Positions 18,301-26,330 of a stretch of 64,000 nucleotides of DNA are shown piece by piece. Every line of letters starts with the position of its first letter. The stretch's first letter is position 1. The DNA lies in contig JBAWWJ010000008.1 in the NCBI GenBank assembly GCA_037146815.1, positions 1 to 64,000 of the forward strand. Direction: 5' to 3'. The notes below the pieces were generated by a model that was given only the letters and a program-made list of their open reading frames with translations, did no database searches and was not told the DNA's origin. The translations under genes were made by a program, and so were the position numbers. The DNA is from Schlesneria sp037146815 (lineage in GTDB: Bacteria > Planctomycetota > Planctomycetia > Planctomycetales > Planctomycetaceae).

Positions 18301-18353
18301 GTCGAGTCGGACGCGCGGTCGTCAGGTGATCTGGGAATGGTGTCGAGATTCAT
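15339..18353 (-). CDS. Hybrid histidine kinase: REC-PASx3-HisKA-HATPase-REC
   Basis: The 1004-residue soluble protein starts at 18353 behind AAGGAA. An N-terminal receiver (about 35-150, LLILDIRMPG holding the phospho-Asp) is followed by a coiled coil and three PAS domains (about 210-330, 335-455, 460-580). Then come HisKA with SHELRSP (His608), HATPase with NLLSNAAKY, DNGVGID and GGLGIGLAL, and a C-terminal receiver (MLLDIGMPGLNGY). No membrane segment is seen, so input is cytoplasmic or arrives through the N-terminal receiver. Residues 749-773 form an unusual insertion inside the ATPase domain. It is downstream of the poly-HAMP kinase with a 121-base gap, so joint transcription is likely. 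It has no output DNA-binding domain. Confidence 0.9.
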   Translation of the reverse strand: MNLDTIPRSPDDRASDSTATSRHAHPSSVFHDCPINILIVDDEPKNLTVLETVLDDPGYRLVRAESADQALLALVVEEFALLILDIRMPGMTGFELAEMIKDRKKTARVPIIFLTAYYNEDQHVLAGYETGAVDYLHKPVNAAILRSKVAVFAELHRKNRECGMANRALLTEVTERQRAEEQLRELNKTLEQRVTERTEALVRTSADLIKTGERYRSLFDGSLDAIISLGAEGHFVAANPAALQLTGHTLEELTTLPFLSLCAPDQREATKTTFRAAFSHKCITMDTAIITATGERRELFVSGAPAIVDGVVVGVSCIARDVTERKLAELALVANEAKFRALLESAPDAMVIADQQGLIVLANAQTERLFGYGRAELLGQRVELLMPARFKDAHVAHRKDYFAAPRARVMGAGLELLGQRKDGSEFPIEVSLSPLVTEAGMLISSVIRDITERKQSQTSLQVSETRYRRLFEAAQDGVLILDAGSHRITHVNPFLTNLLDYPAEHFLGKELWEIGFLRDKQASQSAMEQLDEQGSLRYESLPLEDRQGRKHPVEMVANLYQEDNHRVIQCNIRDITDRSRLETLQRVQAVELSDLHRRKDEFLAMLSHELRSPLAPIANAVQLLSLQQGSESLVQQHARNIIERQVRQLQHLVDDLLEVSRITTGRVQLRRVPVVLSDIVHGAVETARPHIEQRQHELTVSLPPEPIWLNADAARLEQVLVNLLSNAAKYTAERGHIWLTVEVEVDGVTRGPGDTGPPWKPDSFFQSPPLLGPHVLIRARDNGVGIDPALLPRIFDLFTQAERSLDRSQGGLGIGLALVQRLTELHGGTVEAHTTLGQGSEFVVRLPLEAMDLPPSTVPVNGICPQTARLLRVLVADDNVDTASSFSMLLEALGHEVWTTHDGLEAVRTALEYRPDIMLLDIGMPGLNGYQVAKRIRQEPTLKNIVLVALTGYGQDSDRQTSLQAGFNHHMVKPAVLDQLLQILATVSVNGRAPATEVTTPNSN
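16037..16110 (-). repeat. Probable in-frame repeat insertion within the kinase ATPase domain
   Basis: These bases encode residues 749-773 (GPGDTGPPWKPDSFFQ, then SPPLLGP) between the HATPase strand WLTVEVEVDGV and the strand VLIRARDNGVGID. In related kinases only a short turn joins these strands. The DNA contains a G/C-run palindrome (CGGGGGCCCAGTGTCCCCCG) and a seven-A run, unlike the surrounding codons. I infer insertion of a short dispersed repeat of about 70 bases that kept the frame. Its presence elsewhere in the genome is untested. Confidence 0.5.
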
Positions 18354-18391
18354 GCGGACGTTCCTTCTTTTCTTATCGCATCGTGCGGGAT

Positions 18392-18450
18392 GGCGCTAGC
18401 CACCGGTCTTTTGGATTCGACTAGTGTCTGGCAGACCGGCGGCTAGCGCC
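18392..18450. repeat. REP-like palindrome with GCTAGCG cores
   Basis: GGCGCTAGCCACCGGTCT at 18392-18409 pairs with AGACCGGCGGCTAGCGCC at 18433-18450 (17 of 18 positions), forming a 59-base hairpin in the 121-base gap between two kinase genes. A related element is at 61572-61629. It may act as a transcript-stabilising or attenuating hairpin, but there is no T tract for termination on either strand. Confidence 0.65.
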
Positions 18451-18474
18451 TTGCCGCTCACTGGGTGACGAAGT

Positions 18475-21400
18475 TCATCGGAACAACCACACGCGCATTA
18501 GCGAGAGGAGTTGGTCCGTGTTGACTGGTTTGGCGATGTAGTCGCTGGCACCGGCGTTGAGGCACTTCTCGCGGTCCCCTTTCATCGCTTTCGCGGTGAG
18601 GGCGAGGATCGGGAGGGCGCGGAATTCGGGAGCGTTGCGGATCTCGCGCATCGTTTCGTAGCCGTCCATTTCGGGCATCATGATGTCCATGAGCACGATG
18701 CTCAGATCGGGCGTGTTCTGGATGATGTCGATGGCGGCGCGGCCGTTGGTCACGCTGATCACGTTCATCTCCTGGTTCTCCAACAGCGAGGTCAGGGCGA
18801 AGATGTTGCGTGCGTCGTCATCGACCACGAGGATCTTGCGGCCGCAGAGGACTTCGTTGGAGCCGTGCAGCCGCTCGAGCATCCGCTGTTTCTCCACCGG
18901 CAGATCGGTGACGACGCGGTGCAGGAAGAGCGCGGTCTCGTCCAGCAGACGTTCCGGCGATTGGACGTCTTTCAAGACAATGCTCTTGGCCATCGCCTTG
19001 AGCTGTGTCTGCTCGTAGGCGGAGAGATCCTTACCGGTGAAGACGACTACGGGGACATCCGCCAGAGTCGGCACGGCATGGACTTTCTCCAGCAGTTCGA
19101 AGCCGGTCATGTCGGGGAGTCGCAGGTCGAGCACCACGCAGTCGAACGACTTGTCGAGCATCGCCTCCAGCGCCTCGTTGCCGGTGGCGACGGCCACCGT
19201 TTCGATGTCTTTGTAGCCCAGCAGTTCGACGATGGACTGCCGCTCGATGTCGTTGTCCTCCACGATCAACAGCCGTTTCGTGCGTGGGACGGTGAAGTCT
19301 TTGATCCGGTCAAACGCTGTTTGCAGCCCCTCGGTGGTGGGGGCTTTAATGAGGTAGGAGAACGCACCGTGCGCGAGTCCGTGCTGTCGTTCTTCTTCCA
19401 GGGTGACGATCTGCACGGGGATATGTCGCGTGGTCGGATCGAGTTTGAGTTGGTTGAGCACCGTCCAGCCGAGCATGTCGGGAAGGAAGATATCGAGCGA
19501 GATGGCCACCGGATGAAACTGCCGGGCGAGGGACAGCCCCAGCGCCCCTTTGTTGGCGACGATCCCCTTGAAGCCCTTGTCGCGTGCCAGGCCCAACAGA
19601 ATGCGTGCGTAGTGCGGATCATCCTCGACGATCAGCAGGACGGGATCCCCTTCCTCGATGGCATCGCGATCATCTTCGATGTGTTCTTCGCGTGCGACGG
19701 GCAAGACTTTGATCGCGTGTCCTCTGGCCGATTCGGGTGCGTCGCCGTTCGCCGATGTGGCTCGCACGCTGTCGGGACCGGAGTAGTGCAGCGGCAGATA
19801 GAGCGTGAACGTGCTCCCCTGCCCGTGGATGCTGGTGAGTTTGATCTCGCCGCCAAGCAGCACCGCCAGTTCGCGGCTGATGGCAAGTCCGAGGCCGGTG
19901 CCGCCGTATTTGCGAGACGTGCCGGCGTCCGCCTGCTGGAACGCTTCGAAAATGATTCGCTGCTTCTCGGGGGCGACGCCGATGCCGGTGTCCTCGACAG
20001 CGAACGCGATGACTTGCTGGGCATTCCTGAGCACCGGGTGCTCGGGGCTCCAACCCTGCGTGGCGAATCGGACGCGAACCTCGACGTGGCCGTGAGCGGT
20101 GAACTTCACGGCATTGGACAGCAGGTTCTTGAGGATCTGCTGGAGTCGCTTCGGATCGCTGTCCATGGCGCGCGGCAGGTCGTCGGCGAAGTGGACTTGG
20201 AACGGCAGGTTCTTGGCTTCGGCCACATGCCGGAAGTTGCGGTCGATGTTGTCGCGCAGACCGAAGAACGGAATCTCCTCGACCTCGACCGTGACGGTCC
20301 CCGACTCGATCTTCGAGAGATCGAGAATGTCGTTGATGAGGTGCAACAGATCTGAGCCGGATGAGTTGATGTTGCGTGAGAACTCGACCTGCTTGCCGGA
20401 GAGATTCCCCGCCGTGTTCTCGCTGAGCTGCTGGCTGAGGATGAGGATCGAGTTGAGCGGCGTGCGCAGCTCATGAGACATGTTCGCCAGGAACTCGGAT
20501 TTGTATTTCGAGGTGAGCGCCAGTTCGGCCGCTTGTTCTTCGAGTGCGCCGCGGGCCTGCTCGACCTCGGAGTTCTTGCGTTCGACTTCGGCGTTCTGTT
20601 CGGCGAGCAGCTTGGCCTTGGTGCCCAGTTCCTCGTTGGTCTGTTGCAGCTCAGTCTGGCGAGATTGCAGCTCGACCGTGAGCTGCTGCGATTGCGTGAG
20701 CAGCCCCTCGGTGCGCATCGTCGCCTCGATGGTATTGAACACCGCGCCGATGCTCTGGGTCAGCAATTCGAGGAACGCGAGCGACCCCGCACTGAAGTTC
20801 TGGAGCGAGGCCAGTTCGATGACCGCCTTGGTCTGCCCCTCGAACAGCACGGGCAGCACGATGATGCTCACCTGCCGCGCATCGCCGAGACTCGAAGAGA
20901 TCGAGATGAAATCGGGCGGTACGTTGGTGAGCAGGATGCGTTTCTTTTCCACGGCACATTGACCAACAAGGCCCTCACCGAGAGTGAGTGTCTGAGCAAG
21001 CCGCCCGCCACCGTGCGCGTAGCTCGACAACAGCTTGAGCGTGGAATCGCTGGTGATACCCGCGAGATGGTAAATGGTTCCCTGATGGGCATTGACCAGC
21101 GACGCTAACTCGGTGAGCAGCATCTGGCCCACCGTGTTCAGCTCGCGCTGGCCCTGCAACATTCCGGTGAACTTGGCGAGGTTGGTCTTGAGCCAGTCCT
21201 GCTCGCGGTTGCTCTCGGTGGTTTCGCGCAGGTTGGAAATCATCGTGTTGATGTTGTCCTTCAGCTCGGCCACTTCGCCGCGAGTCTCCACCTGGATCGA
21301 ACGTGTGAGATCGCCCTTGGTCACGGCAGTGGCGACCTCGGCGATAGCTCGCACCTGCGTGGTGAGATTTGCAGCAAGCAGGTTCACATTGCCGGTAAGA

Positions 21401-24400
21401 TCCTTCCACGTGCCCGCCGCGCCCGGGACGTTGGCCTGTCCACCGAGCCGTCCATCCACGCCGACTTCGCGTGCCACGTTTGTTACTTGGTCGGCGAATG
21501 TCGCCAGCGTGGCGGTCATGTTGTTGATTGTGTCGGCCAGCGCGGCGACTTCGCCTTTCGCCTGTACGGTGAGCCGCTGGGTCAGATCGCCGTCGGCCAC
21601 GGCCGTCACCACTTTCACGATGCCGCGGACTTGCTCGGTGAGGTTCGAGGCCATGAAGTTCACGTTGTCCGTGAGATCCTTCCACGTCCCTCCCACGCCG
21701 GAGACCTGTGCCTGGCCGCCGAGCTTCCCCTCGGTGCCGACTTCGCGCGCCACGCGAGTTACCTCACCGGCAAACGAGTTGAGCTGATCGACCATCGTGT
21801 TGATGGTGTTCTTCAACTCCAGTATCTCGCCTTTCACATCGGCGGTGATCTTGCGGTTGAGGTCACCGCGTGCCACGGCGGTCGTGACTTCCGCGATGTT
21901 GCGAACCTGCGCGGTGAGGTTGGTCGCCATCGCGTTGACTGAGTCGGTGAGATCCTTCCACGTCCCCGCCACGCCGGGCACGACCGCTTGCACGCCGAGC
22001 CGCCCCTCGGTGCCGACCTCGCGCGCAACACGAGTCACTTCCGAAGCAAAAGATCGCAGTTGCTCGACCATCGTGTTGATGGTTTCCTTAAGCTGCAGGA
22101 TCTCGCCGCGCACATCGGCGGTGATCTTCTTGGAGAGATCGCCATTTGCCACGGCGATTGTCACCTCGGCGATGTTGCGGACTTGGCCGGTCAGGTTCGA
22201 GGCCATCGAATTCACGTTGTCGGTCAGATCCTTCCAGGTGCCAGCCACGCCGGGCACGGTCGCCTGGCCGCCGAGTTTGCCCTCGGTGCCAACTTCCCGC
22301 GCCACGCGTGTCACTTCTGACGCGAACGCCGAGAGCTGCTCAACCATCGTGTTCATGGTTTCCTTGAGCTGCAAAATCTCCCCCTTCACATCGACGGTGA
22401 TCTTGCGGCTGAGGTCGCCGCGGGCGATCGCTGTGGCCACGTCGGCAATGTTGCGGACCTGTCCCGTGAGGTTCGACGCCATCCAGTTCACGTTGTCAGT
22501 GAGATCCTTCCAAGTGCCGGCGACTCCAGGGACCTGCGCTTGCCCACCGAGCTTCCCCTCAGTTCCGACTTCGCGCGCCACACGGCTGACTTCCGCCGCG
22601 AACGAACGGAGCTGATCGACCATCGTGTTGATCGTTTCCTTCAACTCCAGAATCTCGCCACGCACATCGACCGTGATCTTTTTGGAAAGGTCGCCATTCG
22701 CCACGGCGATCGTCACCTCGGCAATGTTGCGGACCTGCCCGGTCAGGTTGGTCGCCATGGCGTTCACGTTGTCGGTGAGATCCTTCCAAGTACCGGCCAC
22801 CCCTTCGACCTCGGCCTGCCCACCCAACTTGCCATCGGTGCCGACCTCGCGGGCCACTCGCGTCACTTCCGCCGCGAAGCCGTTGAGTTGATCGACCATC
22901 GTGTTCATCGTATTTTTCAACGCGAGGATTTCCCCCTTTACCTCAACCGTGATCTTCGAGGACAGATCCCCCTTCGCGATAGCCGTCGCCACGTCGGCGA
23001 TGTTGCGGACCTGGCCGGTCAGGTTCGACGCCATGAAGTTCACGTTGTCGGTCAGATCCTTCCACGTCCCCGCCACACCCGGCACCTGTGCCTGCCCGCC
23101 CAGCTTCCCCTCCGTGCCGACCTCGCGTGCCACGCGAGTCACTTCCGCGGCGAAGCCGTTGAGCTGATCGACCATCGTATTGATCGTGTTCTTCAGTTCG
23201 AGGATTTCCCCCTTCACCTCGACGGTGATCTTGCGACTCAAGTCACCGCGCGCGACCGCCGTCGTGACGTCCGCGATGTTGCGGACCTGTGAGGTCAGGT
23301 TGTTCGCCATCGAGTTGACGTTGTCGGTCAAATCCTTCCACGTCCCCGCCACGCCTTTCACCACCGCCTGACCGCCGAGCTTCCCTTCGGTCCCGACCTC
23401 GCGCGCCACGCGAGTCACTTCCGAAGCGAACGCCGAAAGCTGCTCGACCATCGTGTTCATGGTCTCCTTGAGTTGCAGAATCTCTCCCTTCACATCGACG
23501 GTAATCTTCTTGGAGAGATCGCCGTTCGCCACTGCGGTCGCCACGTCGGCGATGTTGCGGACCTGTCCCGTGAGGTTCGACGCCATCCAGTTCACGTTGT
23601 CGGTCAGATCCTTCCAAGTCCCTGCCACCCCCGGCACCTGTGCCTGCCCACCGAGCTTCCCCTCGGTGCCGACCTCACGCGCCACGCGGCTCACCTCCCC
23701 CGCGAAGCCGTTGAGCTGATCGACCATCGTATTGATCGTGTTCTTCAACTCCAGAATCTCACCGCGCACATCGACGGTGATCTTCTTGGAGAGATCGCCG
23801 TTGGCCACTGCGGTCGTCACGTCGGCAATGTTGCGTACCTGCGATGTCAGGTTCGTCGCCATCGCGTTGACCGAGTCGGTGAGATCCTTCCACGTCCCCG
23901 CCACGCCGAGCACTTCGGCCTGCCCGCCCAACTCACCTTCCGTGCCGACCTCGCGCGCGACACGCGTCACTTCTGAGGCAAATCCGTTGAGCTGATCGAC
24001 CATCGTGTTAATCGTGTTCTTCAGCTCCAGAATCTCGCCGCGCACATCGACGGTGATCTTCTTGGAGAGATCGCCGTTCGCCACCGCGGTCGTCACTTCC
24101 GCGATGTTGCGGACCTGCCCCGTCAGGTTCGAGGCCATGAAGTTCACGTTGTCGGTCAGATCCTTCCACGTCCCCGCCACACCCGGCACCGCCGCCTGCC
24201 CGCCGAGCTTCCCTTCCGTGCCGACTTCACGCGCCACACGTGTCACTTCCGAGGCGAAGCCGTTGAGCTGATCGACCATCGTATTCATCGTGTTTTTCAA
24301 TGCGAGAATTTCACCTTTTACCTCGACGGTGATCTTCGACGAGAGATCCCCCTTTGCGTTGGCCGTTGCCACACCCGCGATGTTACGCACCTGCCCGGTG

Positions 24401-25620
24401 AGGTTCGACGCCATGGAGTTCACCGAGTCGGTGAGATCCTTCCACGTCCCCGCCACGCCCGGCACCACCGCCTGCCCGCCAAGTTTCCCTTCGGTCCCAA
24501 CCTCGCGTGCCACGCGTGTGACTTCCGAGGAAAAGCCGTTGAGCTGATCGACCATCGTGTTGATGGTTTCCTTCAGCTCCAAAATTTCCCCCTTCACATC
24601 GACCGTGATCTTCCGCGACAGATCGCCGCGCGCCACCGCCGTCGTGACCGTCGCAATGTTGCGAACCTGCGCCGTCAGATTGGTCGCCATCGCATTGACT
24701 GAGTCGGTGAGATCCTTCCATGTCCCCGCCACGCCCGGCACCACCGCCTGCCCACCGAGCCGACCGTCCGTCCCGACTTCGCGCGCGACGCGCGTCACCT
24801 CCGAAGCAAACGAGCGAAGTTGATCGACCATCGTGTTGGTCGCTTCTTTCAATTGCAGAATCTCGCCCCGCACATCGACGGTGATCTTCTTGGAAAGATC
24901 CCCCGTCGCCACGGCAATCGTCACCTCCGCGATGTTCCGCATCTGCGCGGTCAGATTGCCGGCCATCTGGTTGACCGAGTCGGTGAGATCCTTCCACACG
25001 CCCGACACACCCTTCACCTGCGCCTGTCCGCCGAGCTTCCCTTCGGTGCCGACCTCACGCGCGACGCGCGTCACTTCCGACGTGAAGACCGAAAGCTGCT
25101 CGATCATCGTATTGACCAGCGTCGCCGAGCGCAGGAACTCCCCCTTGAGAGTGTGCCCATCGACTTCCAGCTCCATCGACTGCCCCAGGTCGCCTTTCGC
25201 CACCGCGCCGATCGTCCTCGCGATTTCCGTCGTCGGCCGCACCAGATCGTCGATCAGCATATTGATCGAATCTACCTCCACCGCCCACCCGCCGATCGCC
25301 CCCGGTAGTGACATACGCTGTTTCAGCCGCCCCTCTTTGCCCACAGCCGTACTTAGCCGCGCAATCTCCTCCGAGACACGCTGCGAATTCGCGATGGACT
25401 GATTGAACGCCTCCGCAATCCGCGCATCTGCTCCCACCCAATCCGTTGGCAATCGCACCGAGAAGTCCCCATCGCGATACGACACCATCGCCACGAGAAC
25501 CTGCCGCGAACGAGCCTCCGGAGATTCCTCCACAGGAATCAGCGCCGCCAACTCACCATCGGTCGGCGGACCAACCACAGCAGTCTTCGTGCGAGAACGT
25601 TTGTTGGTTATGGCATTCAT
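18475..25620 (-). CDS. Giant soluble poly-HAMP hybrid histidine kinase (Nik1/group III-like)
   Basis: The 2381-residue protein has no signal peptide or membrane helix. After about 84 residues come fifteen units of 92 residues (about 85-1470), each reading VARE-VGTEGKLGGQA, then GTWKDLTDNVN, then NIAxVTxAVAxGDLSxKI and GEILxLKxTxNTMVxQL. This is the HAMP repeat pattern of fungal group III kinases. Then follow a GAF domain (about 1485-1640), a long coiled coil, HisKA with SHELRTP (His1716), HATPase (DTGIGV, GGTGLGLAI) and three receivers (SLDIFLPD, VVLDLRLPD, VLMDIMMPE). The HAMP stack probably relays conformational state along a cytoplasmic rod. Its input is unknown. The second receiver carries LKDVQS around its conserved Lys. 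The kinase at 15339-18353 lies directly downstream. Confidence 0.93.
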   Translation of the reverse strand: MNAITNKRSRTKTAVVGPPTDGELAALIPVEESPEARSRQVLVAMVSYRDGDFSVRLPTDWVGADARIAEAFNQSIANSQRVSEEIARLSTAVGKEGRLKQRMSLPGAIGGWAVEVDSINMLIDDLVRPTTEIARTIGAVAKGDLGQSMELEVDGHTLKGEFLRSATLVNTMIEQLSVFTSEVTRVAREVGTEGKLGGQAQVKGVSGVWKDLTDSVNQMAGNLTAQMRNIAEVTIAVATGDLSKKITVDVRGEILQLKEATNTMVDQLRSFASEVTRVAREVGTDGRLGGQAVVPGVAGTWKDLTDSVNAMATNLTAQVRNIATVTTAVARGDLSRKITVDVKGEILELKETINTMVDQLNGFSSEVTRVAREVGTEGKLGGQAVVPGVAGTWKDLTDSVNSMASNLTGQVRNIAGVATANAKGDLSSKITVEVKGEILALKNTMNTMVDQLNGFASEVTRVAREVGTEGKLGGQAAVPGVAGTWKDLTDNVNFMASNLTGQVRNIAEVTTAVANGDLSKKITVDVRGEILELKNTINTMVDQLNGFASEVTRVAREVGTEGELGGQAEVLGVAGTWKDLTDSVNAMATNLTSQVRNIADVTTAVANGDLSKKITVDVRGEILELKNTINTMVDQLNGFAGEVSRVAREVGTEGKLGGQAQVPGVAGTWKDLTDNVNWMASNLTGQVRNIADVATAVANGDLSKKITVDVKGEILQLKETMNTMVEQLSAFASEVTRVAREVGTEGKLGGQAVVKGVAGTWKDLTDNVNSMANNLTSQVRNIADVTTAVARGDLSRKITVEVKGEILELKNTINTMVDQLNGFAAEVTRVAREVGTEGKLGGQAQVPGVAGTWKDLTDNVNFMASNLTGQVRNIADVATAIAKGDLSSKITVEVKGEILALKNTMNTMVDQLNGFAAEVTRVAREVGTDGKLGGQAEVEGVAGTWKDLTDNVNAMATNLTGQVRNIAEVTIAVANGDLSKKITVDVRGEILELKETINTMVDQLRSFAAEVSRVAREVGTEGKLGGQAQVPGVAGTWKDLTDNVNWMASNLTGQVRNIADVATAIARGDLSRKITVDVKGEILQLKETMNTMVEQLSAFASEVTRVAREVGTEGKLGGQATVPGVAGTWKDLTDNVNSMASNLTGQVRNIAEVTIAVANGDLSKKITADVRGEILQLKETINTMVEQLRSFASEVTRVAREVGTEGRLGVQAVVPGVAGTWKDLTDSVNAMATNLTAQVRNIAEVTTAVARGDLNRKITADVKGEILELKNTINTMVDQLNSFAGEVTRVAREVGTEGKLGGQAQVSGVGGTWKDLTDNVNFMASNLTEQVRGIVKVVTAVADGDLTQRLTVQAKGEVAALADTINNMTATLATFADQVTNVAREVGVDGRLGGQANVPGAAGTWKDLTGNVNLLAANLTTQVRAIAEVATAVTKGDLTRSIQVETRGEVAELKDNINTMISNLRETTESNREQDWLKTNLAKFTGMLQGQRELNTVGQMLLTELASLVNAHQGTIYHLAGITSDSTLKLLSSYAHGGGRLAQTLTLGEGLVGQCAVEKKRILLTNVPPDFISISSSLGDARQVSIIVLPVLFEGQTKAVIELASLQNFSAGSLAFLELLTQSIGAVFNTIEATMRTEGLLTQSQQLTVELQSRQTELQQTNEELGTKAKLLAEQNAEVERKNSEVEQARGALEEQAAELALTSKYKSEFLANMSHELRTPLNSILILSQQLSENTAGNLSGKQVEFSRNINSSGSDLLHLINDILDLSKIESGTVTVEVEEIPFFGLRDNIDRNFRHVAEAKNLPFQVHFADDLPRAMDSDPKRLQQILKNLLSNAVKFTAHGHVEVRVRFATQGWSPEHPVLRNAQQVIAFAVEDTGIGVAPEKQRIIFEAFQQADAGTSRKYGGTGLGLAISRELAVLLGGEIKLTSIHGQGSTFTLYLPLHYSGPDSVRATSANGDAPESARGHAIKVLPVAREEHIEDDRDAIEEGDPVLLIVEDDPHYARILLGLARDKGFKGIVANKGALGLSLARQFHPVAISLDIFLPDMLGWTVLNQLKLDPTTRHIPVQIVTLEEERQHGLAHGAFSYLIKAPTTEGLQTAFDRIKDFTVPRTKRLLIVEDNDIERQSIVELLGYKDIETVAVATGNEALEAMLDKSFDCVVLDLRLPDMTGFELLEKVHAVPTLADVPVVVFTGKDLSAYEQTQLKAMAKSIVLKDVQSPERLLDETALFLHRVVTDLPVEKQRMLERLHGSNEVLCGRKILVVDDDARNIFALTSLLENQEMNVISVTNGRAAIDIIQNTPDLSIVLMDIMMPEMDGYETMREIRNAPEFRALPILALTAKAMKGDREKCLNAGASDYIAKPVNTDQLLSLMRVWLFR
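21226..25371 (-). repeat. Tandem array of about fifteen 276-bp HAMP-encoding units
   Basis: The coding DNA repeats with a period of 276 bases (92 codons). Thirteen full-length, strongly similar units lie in 21487-25074, with a divergent unit at each end. Some units match especially closely: the seventh and eleventh differ at only a few residues, and the fourth and ninth share AKGDLSSKITVEVKGEIL. This suggests duplication of blocks of units. Such DNA can change copy number by recombination and is prone to assembly collapse. Confidence 0.9.
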
Positions 25621-25731
25621 GGTTCACCACTGTGGTTGGTCGCCACGTTCGCCAGAGCGTGGGCAAACTGGAAATTGCGACCGTATTCCCACAGTCTGGC
25701 GACCGTGGCTACGCGGTTTCATCAAGCAAAA

Positions 25732-25777
25732 AAGCCGACGTGGCCGAACCTCCAGAGAGATTCAGCCACGTCGGCTT
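25732..25777 (-). terminator. Hairpin with minus-strand T tract (terminator)
   Basis: AAGCCGACGTGGC at 25732-25744 pairs perfectly with GCCACGTCGGCTT at 25765-25777 across a 20-base loop. On the minus strand the stem is followed by a run of six T. It lies upstream of the giant kinase and would insulate it from transcription arriving from the 26331-27227 gene, although that gene ends about 550 bases away. The loop and flanks could also mark the end of a vanished mobile element. Confidence 0.6.
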
Positions 25778-25790
25778 ACTCTTTAACCAT

Positions 25791-25811
25791 CCCCCCGGCC
25801 TGGCCGGGGGG
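25791..25811. repeat. Perfect G/C-run palindrome; rest of 25621-26330 has no supported gene
   Basis: A 21-base stretch of six C, GGC, CTG, GCC and six G forms a perfect nine-base-pair stem with a three-base loop, 13 bases from the previous hairpin. The surrounding 710-base gap between the giant kinase start and the next gene holds short open frames. One is a minus-strand frame ending RLIEEPPGQAGGMVKE at 25776. None has a recognisable domain or ribosome-binding site. The region may be a decayed element plus the giant kinase promoter. Confidence 0.5.
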
Positions 25812-26330
25812 TTCTTCAATGAGTCTTCCGAATTTGAATTCAATCATCCGACGAAGCCGATTACCGACAGGCACGGACTTCACGACGCATGAATCGTACC
25901 TGTTCGGAACGGCAGAAGATACGCCGATGCTGAGAAGGTTCCAAATCGCCATCGCATTGGATCGTTCCGAACGGACGGGTTCACAATCACGATGACGTTT
26001 GGCAAGCGGTGCGCCCGTACTCGATTCGCGAGTTGGAGCGGGGTATCGGGTCGTAAGGCGGTTCAATGTCGGGGGAGACGATAGAAATAATCTTCCGCAA
26101 GATTTTTCTTATTCCGGCGAACCGACAGATATTCGAGTGATGATGTAGAGCCATTTTCGCCTTGGTGGAGATTGGCAAGCGAAACTTGCGTGGCTCATTC
26201 CAACTGTCTCTTGGAGTTATTCAATGTCCATGACATCACATCAGGCATGCCTTGCTGCCAGCCTGTGAATCGTGCGGATCACTCAAGGAACTCGGCCCTG
26301 CACATTGATACCCTGCGGATGAATACTGCT

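Noticed and set aside
18511..20355. Long 614-codon open frame antisense to the kinase and receiver region
   Set aside because: The minus strand encodes intact HisKA, HATPase and receiver motifs, and the plus frame has a composition typical of antisense reading in G/C-rich codons with no domain.
21797..24823. Series of plus-strand open frames of about 88 codons repeated along the giant kinase gene
   Set aside because: They are antisense shadows of the 276-base repeat, recurring with its period and lacking ribosome-binding sites and protein features.
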